Positions 54,456 through 64,000 of a DNA stretch of 64,000 bases are shown one piece after another. Position numbers and translations under genes: made by a program. The notes beneath the pieces were generated by a model, which was not told the origin of the DNA, did no database searches, and worked only from the letters and a program-made list of their open reading frames with translations. Position 1 is the stretch's first letter, and each line of letters begins with the position of its first letter. The DNA is from Locusta migratoria (Eukaryota > Arthropoda > Insecta > Orthoptera > Acrididae). The stretch lies in the NCBI GenBank assembly GCA_026315105.1, contig CM048746.1, forward strand, positions 565,081,940-565,145,939. The letters run 5' to 3'.

Positions 54456-54632
54456 GCTCAAATGTTTGTAGAGCTTATGGGACTTAACTGCGGGGTCATC
54501 AGTCCCTAAACTTACAAACTACTTATGAAATAGCTTACACTAAAAACGGCACAAACATCCATGCCTGAGGGGGGTCGTGCAGACCGTGACTGGCACGCTG
54601 CAGACCGCTCGGCCACTGCGGCCGACGAAGTA
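54456..54632 (-). mobile_element. SINE type A variant with B-box deletion
   Basis: Reverse copy. The 3' body and head edge (complement of CGGCCGCAGTGGCCGAGCGG) are present, but the B-box segment is missing between the CCTGAGGGGGG and TCGTGCAGACC parts. The head is of the 46511-type variant. Confidence 0.85.
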
Positions 54633-55173
54633 GCTTCTTTTCCTATGGCTATTACAGTATGCACTTCAGTGTCCATTTTGTCTTTGTTTGACCTATACTA
54701 CCCCCTTCCAAATTATGGAAAACATAGAGGTTCCTGTAGGAGATAATCTTTTCACAAAGGGAAAAAAAGCGCTCGTTGCGTTACTGGACGATACTTCAGG
54801 AAATGGGCTCCTCACCAGAATATTATGTATCCACTCTCTCTACATGCCCTCGAAGTTTTTAATTGAGAATATCCGCACACCTTGAATGCCGGCTTTCACC
54901 TTAGATTCACTCAATTCCAAGACTGAAAATTCATAGACTGCTACATACAGAGCCGGTCCGAGAAACTTTTTACACACAAGCGGCATATCATTTGGCGTCA
55001 ATAGGTTCTTAAGAAAAATTTAAATTATTTAACGCTACCTAACGTTCACGTTGTAGTTGAAACGGTTAAAACAGCGAGCGCTGTTGCGGTAGTCATAATT
55101 AAAATATACTTTATTAACCAATTGTTTTTAAGCACCTGATCACGATGCTTCTATAAGACGCGAATCCGTTTGT
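54633..55173. other. Unassigned stretch
   Basis: ORF 54561-54746 is mostly inside the SINE. 54688-54885 has no known domain. Nothing else is recognised. Confidence 0.3.
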
Positions 55174-55375
55174 ATTCAAATGTTTGTAAATCTATCGGAC
55201 CAAACTGCGTGGTCATCAGTCCATAGCTTACAAACTACCTTCACCTAGGTAAACTAACCCAAGGACAACACACACACACACCCATGCCCCAGGGAGGACT
55301 CGAACCTCCACGGCGAGCAACCACGCGCGCCACAGCGAGTCGCTTTAGACCGCTCGGCTACTCCACCGCGGCAAA
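55174..55375 (-). mobile_element. SINE type B
   Basis: Full-length reverse copy with target duplication CCGTTTGT at 55166-55173 and 55376-55383. Confidence 0.92.
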
Positions 55376-55639
55376 CCGTTTGTGCTTTTTAAATGAAAGC
55401 TTTATATAGTCAGAGCGGACTTAATCTCCACAATGACAATATTTGGCTGCGGATGTCCGCATTCCAGATAACAATAAACTCGTTTTGTGAGCCGGATTCG
55501 CACTTTCATCTCTCTGTTTTGTGTGCGTCCAAATTACACTTACTGAATGTTAAATGAATTGTTGCGTACTTTAACTCACCGAAAAAATACATAAATCATA
55601 CAAAATCCACGCGATCGAAATTTCCTAAGTAGATTTCGC

Positions 55640-55917
55640 CTCATTAATGGAAGCCTATGAGATATTTTTTGGCTAAAAACAACACGACAATTATATCTCA
55701 GCCACCATATTCACCTGACTTTTTCCCGTTCTCAAAACTGAAGAGACGTATGAAAGGACGAAGGTTTACGACGATTGGGAACATAAAAACTGCATCGCTG
55801 AAAGTAATTAAAGCTGTACCACAATGTGAGTATGAAAAGTGCTTCGAGGACTGGAAGAAGCGTTGACACAAATGTATTATATCTGCTGAGTATTACTTTG
55901 TGAACATACCTCTTATT
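55640..55917 (+). pseudogene. Mariner transposase C-terminal remnant
   Basis: The frame 55657-55866 reads MRYFLAKNNTTIISQPPYSP, KLKRRMKGRRFTTIGNIKTA and YEKCFEDWKKRWH. This is the C-terminus of a SETMAR-type mariner transposase. The block after PPYSPD lacks the usual second acidic residue (FFPFSK in place of an AP.DF-type string). The rest of the transposase is missing. Confidence 0.82.
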
Positions 55918-56347
55918 TATACGAGGGTTGGAACTTTAGAACTGTTCCAGAGATTCGACAGGCAGTAAACTGGTTACGTTCGCACCATCAACAGAACAGC
56001 TGCTAACGGATACTACGCCTTCCACATCGCTGGCAACAGGTTCTACACAACGCTGATGACTACTTTGAAGGGCCGGCCACGGTGGCCGAGGGGATTGAGG
56101 CGCTCCAGTCACGGTCTACACGGCCACTACGGTCGGGGTTTCGAATCCCCCCTCGGGCATGGATATTTGTACCGTCCTATTTCGTAAGTAGTTCATAAGT
56201 AGTTTGTAAGTTTAGGGACTAATGACCCCGTAGTTAAGTCCCATAAGCCTTACAAACATTTTTTACTACTTTGAAGGACAAACATGTAATGCTTTTTTAC
56301 TGCTTGTGAATAAATAGTTGCAATTATTTAAATTCCAACCCAGTATA
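55918..56347. mobile_element. Mariner-derived MITE with a nested SINE
   Basis: The left end reads TACGAGGGTTGGAACTTTA and the right end in complement TATACTGGGTTGGAATTTAA, imperfect inverted repeats in a TA context. Without the SINE it is ~225 bp. It directly follows the mariner C-terminal remnant. The left end doubles as the usual right end of this mariner family. Confidence 0.65.
56071..56264 (+). mobile_element. SINE type A in MITE
   Basis: Type A copy with a 12-bp target duplication ACTACTTTGAAG at 56059-56070 and 56265-56276. Confidence 0.94.
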
Positions 56348-57803
56348 TCTGCGTTCCGCGGTGCAAAACAGCTAAAGACCGATTATTGTAGTTGGTAATT
56401 TTGAATCTTTGGATGTCGGTAACGAATAAAAATACCTAAAAAATTAAAAACGTTTTTTGAGAATATAATCATCAAGACATTAGGTAAAAATTTCGACGAT
56501 TTCCAATGAATAAATGAATAAAAAGTATAGAAGTGGCCATCCCATAATTTGTATTTTTTGCTCATGGTTTTTTGTTGTTTTCTCAGGAACGACTCGTAAA
56601 GAAAAGTTAATTTTATAAGCCGTACAAAGAACAGATTAGAGCACACGTAGCGTATAAAAACACACCAATTTGCTGAATTTTAATGGGTTACAGGAAGTGT
56701 ATTCAACTTTCGAACGTCCTGTTAGGATTGGTACAGTATCCCCATTAGTAAAATAGAAACAGAAATGATCACTATGTTAAGGGCTATCCATAACACTATA
56801 CTCGTTACATTTGACGAACACGAATATGGCTTCCTGAATATCGCAATTCTCACGCTGCGTTTTGAACGTAATATTATTATGGCAGTAGGAAACCTTAATG
56901 CATGGTAGATAACATTACAGTTACTGTTATTGAAATATCAACTTCCTGTAAGTAATCTCAACAGCTACATAAACACATGATTACTGTTTTGTGCATATAT
57001 ATGGCGAAGCACCATTCGAATTATATAACTTTAATTGTTCTTCTTATATCAGTACCTAATTTTAGAAACCCGTACCTGAAGTTTCGTCTTCACGTATTAA
57101 TAGAACAATATTTATTGAAATACAAACTGGAACATATTGTTCTTACCTTTGTAATCTCGTTTTAACGGAGTGCCTTAATAAGCTGCAACAAGCTATTACG
57201 TGATTTGTATAGTTTCAATCGACTCACTTAGGTTTCATAATTTATAACTACGATTGTGGTATTGCAGAGGTCACTGGGAATCAAAAGCCCTCTTGCCGTG
57301 CATTCGGATGTAATTACAAGACCTGTGTTTTAATTATTCCGAAACCAATTAATATGGCTGCATTAAATTATTAATTCTGGCGTGAAAATTTACCATACAA
57401 AAATTTTAACGCCGCATCCGATCTTTCCTTGCGCAAAACCCAGTCCAATCAAAATAATTATGAGCAGCGATTCAAAAGAACTGCTTTTCAGTAATGGACA
57501 TCATTTAAATTTTTAATGTATTTATGAATGACTGCATCTCGCCGTCAGTCAGCAAGAAAATAATTTGATATATGATCAGCATTTTGTAGAATTTATTAGT
57601 GGTTTTAAGGGAAGCTGTTTCAGACAGACAGTGATCAGATGTCATACGAAAAAAACATCAGAAATTTATCACCACTTTCTCGAAACATTATTTACCCAAT
57701 TTTGATTGGAAACATTTCAGGGATGTTTTCTGAACCGGATTGTAAGTTGCAGAGTCGTATATTTTGTCTTTGTAAGATACACTCAAGACCTATGAAAAGT
57801 GTG

Positions 57804-57805
<2 letters not shown>
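56348..57805. other. Unassigned AT-rich stretch
   Basis: Short ORFs only (56383-56646, 56977-57165, 57639-57854), none with a known domain. Confidence 0.35.

Positions 57806-57850
<45 letters not shown>
57806..57850. repeat. 45-base T run
   Basis: An uninterrupted T run, possibly the tail of a minus-strand retroposon, but no element is recognised on its right. Confidence 0.9.
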
Positions 57851-57851
<1 letters not shown>

Positions 57852-59525
57852 TAGTGGAGTTGAGGAGCTCAATGTGGAATTATATTTCGTACGATGGCGT
57901 TCAACTTACAGTCTTGCAACCCACATTTATTTAGCTCTGCCGTGATTTCATTAATTCGTAAAATATGCCATTCGCTCATCCAGGTTTTTCTTTCGTCTGC
58001 AGTGACTGTTACGACGCTCGCAATTGTGGGGAGTCTATATCGATAGTAGTGATGAGTTTCCCCTTAGGCGGCGCTTCGATCTGCCACAAGGAAGTTGTTT
58101 TCGATGTGCCATCGCTGGCCGATGGCTAGCTGAAGGCGTGTGACGCACGCCAGGTCAGTGACGGATTGGCAGTCGAATAGCGCTTGTCGCCTGGGTTCCT
58201 CCGGAGGTGTTGTCACCGACATGTGGGACGCCGCCAGCGTGGAGCGAGGGAGTAACAGCTTGGCGTCAACGAGTTCTAGTCGCCTGGGTAGCGGTGGCTA
58301 TGATGTTACCGTCGTGCGGGCCGGCGTGAGCGCACAACTTAGCGTCCTAGAGGCGGAGTCGCTGTTTGGTCCTGAAGTATTTTGCAGCTGAATGTTTGGG
58401 CAGCAGGACAGGTAGCTGCAGATGAGTACTTAATGTGAGCGACGGCGTGCTGTGCCGCGTGTGTCACCTAGTCAAGCAAGTTCTTTCCTCTGCTCCCGAG
58501 TGTAAGTGCTGTACCGGTAGACCTGGTACGAATGCCGGAAGGCTTTAATTCTCGGTGTCCTTCCGTGTCGGGCTCTGCTATACACCTTGTGAACGTTGGT
58601 GCCCCAGGCTTCGTTGGTTATGCAATAGTCTGTTGTGTGCCTTTTGAACAGAAGTTCGTCGAGAGTAGGGTGTTTTTCTCCTGAAATTTGTTTTGAATTA
58701 TGGATTGTGTCTGATGTTTCTTATGGTAGTCGCCGACAGCGTGGGAACGGGTCGGTTAGAAAACTGTTATTGGGCTGATCTCTTACAGACAGTTGTGGTT
58801 TGGCATTTGACACTAAAGTCTGGTATTGATGTTTAAGCAATTGTTCATGCCTTTAATGTTAAGAGTTCTGTGACTGTGTGTTATTTTGCTAACCGTTACT
58901 GTTTCTGCAAAGGATATTTAAGTATTTGAATTTTGCTCTAGCATTTATTTGAATTTTAAAATTTTACTAAGTTTTAATGAGTGCCTTTTATTTCTTAAAT
59001 TGCTAAGGAAGTTTGATATTTTGGCACTTGTTATGTACTGTTTCATAATTCAAAGCGTTTTGGAGGTGCATATGTTGGCGTAATTTGGTGCCGGATACTG
59101 TTTCTGGAATTTATGTTGCAGGTTTACATTATTAGGGCTGGCCCGGCGGTACCGCAACGGAGGAGGAAGTTGTGGTGATTTCCGATTACGAGCGTGTGGG
59201 GGCCGCGGTAGCGCTGGATTGTTTTGCTTCCTTCAGTTAAGCGACCCGTCTCCTCCTTTGCGGTCCTGCAGTGTCCGCCGAGTAGTATGTATGAAGATGG
59301 CTACCAACGTGCATTGTACTTGGTGGTCGTAAGTTTAAATTTCCAGTTTCAACATTTGCCAGTTTAACTGCTTAGGAAGCATTGTTTAAATTGTGATTTT
59401 AATCAATTCAGTAGTTGTACAAAAAATTGTTATTTTAAAAGGGTTGTACTTAACGTTTCCCTTTGGTTTAGATTTATTTAAAGAAGTCCTTTAGGGCTTT
59501 ATTATTGTTAATAAACCTGTGTGCA
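57851..59525 (+). other. GC-rich LTR-like or promoter-like region
   Basis: A moderately GC-rich block (especially 58050-58660 and 59130-59320) ends with AATAAACCTGTGTGCA (about 59510-59525), like an LTR polyadenylation end with terminal CA. Near 59285-59335 the plus strand shows an ATG-led string ending in a donor-like GTCGTAAGT. I cannot find a paired LTR, target duplication or retroelement protein, so an LTR, a 5' exon or plain unique DNA all remain possible. ORF 58140-58391 has no recognised domain. Confidence 0.35.
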
Positions 59526-61296
59526 TGAGATTTGTTTTTACCATTTTGCCATCCTGTCTCTAGTTTCCTTATTTCCTGAACTGCTTTCAGTGCTGCCCCT
59601 CCATCTGCACCACAGCAGTGACGTTGATATCAACGCCATGGAAAACGCTACTGTATATATTCTTTTTCCTGCAACCGTATACTTCGAAAATGAATGGAAG
59701 GGTATGTAGCAATTTGCTGCCATTCTGCAGAACTACACAATCCTAAAACTATGCATGACTGGCAATAATATCAAAATACAGTTTACATTTGTATCTATCT
59801 CAACTGCGTGTCATTATGATTTACTTGCATGGGGTGCTCAATGGGAATACTCAAAGCCCATCTATCTCTAACATGTACACGGTTTCCCACTTAAACCTTT
59901 CTCCCCAAATACTTCTGGAAAGAAAATAGACATTGAAAAAACGGCTTTCAATGACTTGTACGTATGTATGTCAGAAGCTTATGAAAACAAATAATATGAG
60001 TCATTCCATAAGATAAACAAATATTATTTTCAAAACAAACTTTTGTTTCTTTAAATCGGCACACAATTTTCTTTCTTCTGTAATCAATAGCATCTGAAAT
60101 CACAGAAAAATCCTCAGGATGTAAGTGACGTACTGCGAAACTACCAAGTGTTAGTAACTGTGTGGGACGAAACTACTTTTGTCATCAGTCCCTAGACTTA
60201 CAAACTACTTAAACTACGTTACACTAACCTTAGGACTCAGACTCAGAATCTGTCTTATACTTACGTCAGCAATGGTCACGCTTTACCTTTTTAATCTTAC
60301 ACGACGATCCATTTTCGTGACGTATTTTTAATATCTTGACATGCCTTTTTATTCATTTTATATCTCGATGAGAAACTTTTTATTTGACATGTAATTCTAA
60401 TTGAAGACCTTGAAGATGATTATCTAAATCACTGAAACGGGTCAAGGAAAATAAATATATTTTATCAACGATCTAGGCGTAAAAACCTAAAGAAAGTGTA
60501 TTTCTATTAAAGTTTATATTGTCCTTGACTAAGATTTGGCCAGTAGTAGTGCATTTTCCTTTTCATGGTGGGGATAATCATCTATAAAAGTGGCTGGACA
60601 AAGTTGGCACTGAAGCATAGTTTGAAAAGTCTGTTCTTCCCCATAGTTACAATGGATGTTGTTTGCTTCATTGTATTCCCATTTTGCCCACTCCTGACCT
60701 CAGCATGTTCAAGGACTTTCAGTTTGGCTAGTTCTCAACATGACCAGAGAGTAAAGATTCTGAGTAAAGATTTTCCAATCAGACGAGTGGGGAACTCAGC
60801 CTGTCAACTTCATCTCTCTCATACAACAAAGTTCAATATTTTGTATACCTTAGAAAATAAAGTTTATATTACTAATTTGTATAGGTGTTTCAGCTGTCTA
60901 CGCATCCCACGGGTCCTGAGTAGATCCTTTCCCGAAAGATAGGTCGACGAGGACAAAACTTTCATAATTTTGTTAGAGAATAATTTTGTGAAATCAGCTA
61001 TGACTATGGTAAATCAGGGAATTCGCATGTTTGTTCTTTCTACCGTAAATGGGCCCATGTTGCTTGTACCTTATTACTGCTGCAGAGAGAAAACACGAAG
61101 CAAATGTTCGACACTTCAGTGCCTTAAATAAAATGATTTTGTTATGTTTTTCCAATTGTGTTTTCCTTTTTCAAATTATCCACCAACATTGGTTATCTTA
61201 CCCGCAAACATGGGTATGGTGTTGAGTTTGATATCATCTGGGAAAAGTGAAGTGATTGTCGTAAATGTTACATTTACAAAAACTACGAAATCTGTA

Positions 61297-61299
<3 letters not shown>
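59526..61299. other. Unassigned, with SINE-tail and Penelope-like scraps
   Basis: 60160-60235 is the reverse-oriented 3' body of a SINE (GTCATCAGTCCCTAGACTTACAAACTAC-type, no head). 60405-60450 holds a decayed hammerhead-like motif. ORF 60565-60942 has no recognised domain. A 28-base A run is at 61300-61327. Confidence 0.4.
60400..60455 (+). ncRNA. Decayed hammerhead-like motif
   Basis: TTGAAGA (C3 changed to T), a TGATT/AATCA stem, and GAAACGGGTC with a possible 2-bp stem III and GTC cleavage triplet. CCTT upstream can pair with AAGG downstream. The changed core makes activity unlikely. Confidence 0.35.
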
Positions 61300-61328
<29 letters not shown>

Positions 61329-61344
61329 GAAACTATAAAGGTTT

Positions 61345-64000
61345 CCCTGAAGTATTGTGGTCTTTAGTCCGGAGACTGGTTTGATGCAGCTCTCACCCTA
61401 CTCGATCCTGAGTAAGCCTCTTCATTTCCTCATAATAACGGCAACCTACATCCATTTGAATTTGCTTACTATCTCTTGGTCCCTCTAAGCGATTTTTTAC
61501 CCCTCACACTTCCCTCCAACGTTAAATTCACAATTATTTGATGTCTAAGAATGTGTCCTACCAATCGATCCCTTCTTTTAGTCAAGGTATGCCAGAAATT
61601 CATTTTTTCCCCGATTCTGTTCAGTACCTCCTCATTAGTTACGCGATCCACCCACCTAATCTTCAGCGTTCTTCTGTAAAACCACATTTCAAAAGCCTCC
61701 ATCCTCTTCCTATCCGCACTGTTTATCGTCTATGTTTCATTCCCATACAAGGCAGCACTACACACAAATCTCTTCAGAAAGCAAAGTACTTCCTTATGCT
61801 TAAATTAATATTCGATGTTAAAAAATTTCTCTTTTTCAAAAACGCTTTTCTTCCCATTGCCATTCTGCATTTCACATCCTCTGTACTGCGACCATCGCAT
61901 GTTATTTTACTGCCCAAATAACAAAACTCATTTACCAACCTTATAGATAGTTACCTAATCTAATTCCTTCAGCATCAACTGATTTTCTTAGACTGCACTC
62001 CATTACCCTAGTTTTGCTCTTGTTAATGCTCATCTTATATGCACCTTTCAACATACTGTCCATTCCGTTCAACTGCTCCTCCAAGTCCTTTGCTGTCTCT
62101 GACAGAATTACAATGTTACCGGCAAAACACAAGTTTCTTATTTCTTCACCCTGAGCTTCTCCAAATTTCTCCTCGCTTTCCTTTATAGCTTGCTCAATGT
62201 ACAAATTGAATAACTTGGGGAAAGGCTACAACCCTCTGATTTCAGAATTTGAAAGAGTGTGCTCCTATCAACATTGTCAAAGGCTTTCTCCAAATCTACA
62301 AAAGCTAGAAATGTAGGTTTGCATTTCCTTAATTTATCTTCTAAGATAAGCCCTAAAATGAGGAATGCCTCCCGTGTGCCTACATTTCTCCTGAATCCAA
62401 ACTGGTCTTCACCAAGGTCGGCTTTTACCAGCTTTTCCACCCTTCTGTAAATAATTCGTGTTAAAATTTTACAAAAATGACTTATTAAACTGATGGTTCT
62501 GTAATTTTCACACCTGTCTGCACCTGCTTTCTTTGGAATGAGGTTTATTACAGTTTTCTTAAAGTTTGAGGATATTTCCCCTGACTCATACATCTTACGC
62601 ACCAGATGAAATAGTTTTGTCATGACTGGTTCCTTCCAGAAACTTCAGCAGTTCTTAGGGAATATCGTCTACACCAGGGGCCTTGTTTCCACTTATTTAT
62701 TTCAGTGCTCTGTCAAAGTCTTCTCTCAGTATTTCATATTCATCAGTATTTCATATTCATCTTCATCCTCTTCTCTTCCTACAATATTGTCCCTAACTTC
62801 ATTTCCTTTGTAGAGCCCCTCTATATTATATACTCTTCACACCTTTCAGCTTTGCCTTGTTGCTGAGAACTAGTTTTCCATCTGAATTCTTTATATTCAT
62901 ACAGCTGCTTTTCTTGTCTCCAAATGTTTCCTTTATTTTCCATTAGGCGTTATATATTTTTCCCCTGTTTATACTCTCCCACAGACTTGCATTTGCCTTC
63001 TAGCCACTCCTGCTTAGCTATTTTACACTTCCTGTCAATCTCATTTCTTAGTCGTCTGTACTCCATTTTGCCTGTTTCATTTACTAGATTTTTAAATTTT
63101 CTCCTTTCATCAATGAAATTTACTATTTCCTCTGATATCCAAGGATACTATTTCATTTCTCAATGCTACCCATTCTTCTTCTACAGTTTTATCCCCCCCC
63201 CCCCCCCCGCCCCGTTTCTTTCAATTGATGCCTAAAGATCCCTCTGAAATCCTCAAGAACTTCAGGTTCCTTTAATTTATTCAGGACCCATCTCCTTATT
63301 TTCCTATCTTTCTGCAGTTTTTTCCAGTTCAACCTACAGTTCATGACCAGTATGTTGTGGTCAGAGTCTATATCTGCCCCTGCGTATGTCTTAGAGCTTA
63401 AAACCTGGTTCCGAAATCTATGTCTTACCATTATAAAATCTATCTGATACTTTCCAGTGTTTCCTTATTTCTACCACGTATACAACCTTCTTTCATGATT
63501 CTTAAAACAAGTGTTTGTTACGATTAAATTATGTTGCATGCAAAATTCTACTAGGCGATCTTCTCTTCCATTCTTTTTACCCAGGCCATAATTACCTACA
63601 ATTTTTCCTTCCCTTCCTTTTCCTACTACCGAATTCCACTCTCCCATCACAATTAGGTTTTCCTCTCCCTTAATTGTCTGAATAATTTCCTTTACCTCCT
63701 CATACGTATCTTCAATGTCCTCATCATTGGCAGAGCTGGTGGGCATATAAACTTCTACTACTGTGATTGGTGTTGGCTTTGTCTCTCTCTTGACTATGGT
63801 AATGCGATTACTGCGCTGCTCATAGTAGTTTACCGGTAATCATATTTTCTTACTCCTTATCAGACCTACTCCTGTAATATCCCAACTGATTTTGTATTTA
63901 TAACCCTGTACTCGCCTGGCAAGAATGCCTGTTCCTCTTTACACTCTTTCCACCGAACTTTCCTACTCGATTAAGGGATCTAACATTCCACGCTCTGATC
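61345..64000 (-). pseudogene. Endonuclease/RT LINE, long copy running off the window
   Basis: Minus strand, reading from 64000 down. Endonuclease pieces come first, GEWNSVVGKGREGKIVGNYG with FCMQHNLIVTNTCF (63746-63471), where the usual GDWN is GEWN. SDHNILVMNCRLNWKK follows (about 63370-63310), with the SDH active-site motif kept. The RT starts with ENYRTISLISHFCKILTRII (62500-62440), GEDQFGFRRN and FLAFVDLEKAFDNVDR (to ~62265). The catalytic box at ~62120 reads CFAGNIVIL where RFADDIVIL is expected, so both aspartates of the motif are lost. The C-terminus is MEAFEMWFYRRTLKIRWVDR (61702-61640) to LVGHILRH and GVGE-type tail near 61365. At least five frame breaks and a C run (63193-63210) occur. 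It is of the same superfamily as 15916-16506 and the 5' part at 20700. Confidence 0.88.

Overview
The window looks like intergenic or intronic DNA from a very large, repeat-rich insect genome. An orthopteran such as a grasshopper or locust is the best guess. The guess rests on dense tRNA-headed SINEs of one recurring type, many decayed LINE, mariner, hAT, Helitron and Penelope-like copies, long AT-rich unassigned stretches and almost no host coding sequence. There is no operon, RNA operon, CRISPR array or prokaryotic signal. Nearly every open frame is a broken transposon protein or a chance ORF.

The one convincing host exon is on the minus strand at 3820-4028. It is a 209-bp exon with consensus splice sites encoding the first part of an immunoglobulin domain of the beaten path (beat) family of neuronal guidance proteins. 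No neighbouring exon is recognisable. If the gene is intact, the rest of the window (4.03-64 kb) may lie inside its upstream intron or 5' flank.

Layout. 0.9-3.64 kb: a LINE reverse transcriptase remnant, then a satellite-like array of ~149-bp monomers arranged as a ~447-bp trimer. 3.8-4.0 kb: the beat exon. 4.2-5.3 kb: a Helitron-like element holding a LINE fragment, abutting a foldback element. 5.7-7.85 kb: a jockey-like LINE on the minus strand with a nested SINE. 9.2-10 kb: a Mutator-like transposase remnant. 11.6-12.05 kb: a GC-rich island. 14.8-20.6 kb: hAT and LINE insertions, including a complete-ended 2,486-bp hAT element with a perfect 8-bp target duplication. 20.7-22.5 and 29.6-31.2 kb: two copies of a chimeric repeat made of a LINE endonuclease 5' part and an unrelated tail. 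24.7-27.4 kb: two mariner remnants and a Penelope GIY-YIG fragment. 31.7-32.2 and 34.4-34.6 kb: foldback elements. 35.6-36.95 kb: a pogo-like remnant and a probable LTR. 37.7-39.26 kb: a Penelope-like element with its GIY-YIG domain and a hammerhead-like 3' end. 40.4-52.1 kb: a giant inverted repeat (arms ~4.9-5 kb, spacer ~1.8 kb). 52.9-56.35 kb: LINE, SINE and mariner pieces. 57.85-59.5 kb: a GC-rich LTR-like stretch. 61.3-64 kb: a long minus-strand endonuclease/RT LINE that runs off the window.

The elements are unlinked parasites, but three themes stand out. First, hammerhead-ribozyme-like cores (CTGANGA, short stem, GAAA) recur at Penelope-like ends and inside foldback elements at about nine places. 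Second, SINEs with two or three different tRNA heads share one 3' body. Third, the giant inverted duplication can be dated by SINEs: one insertion is shared by both arms and a later one is in one arm only. Coordinates of repeat edges are by eye. Identities were not computed.
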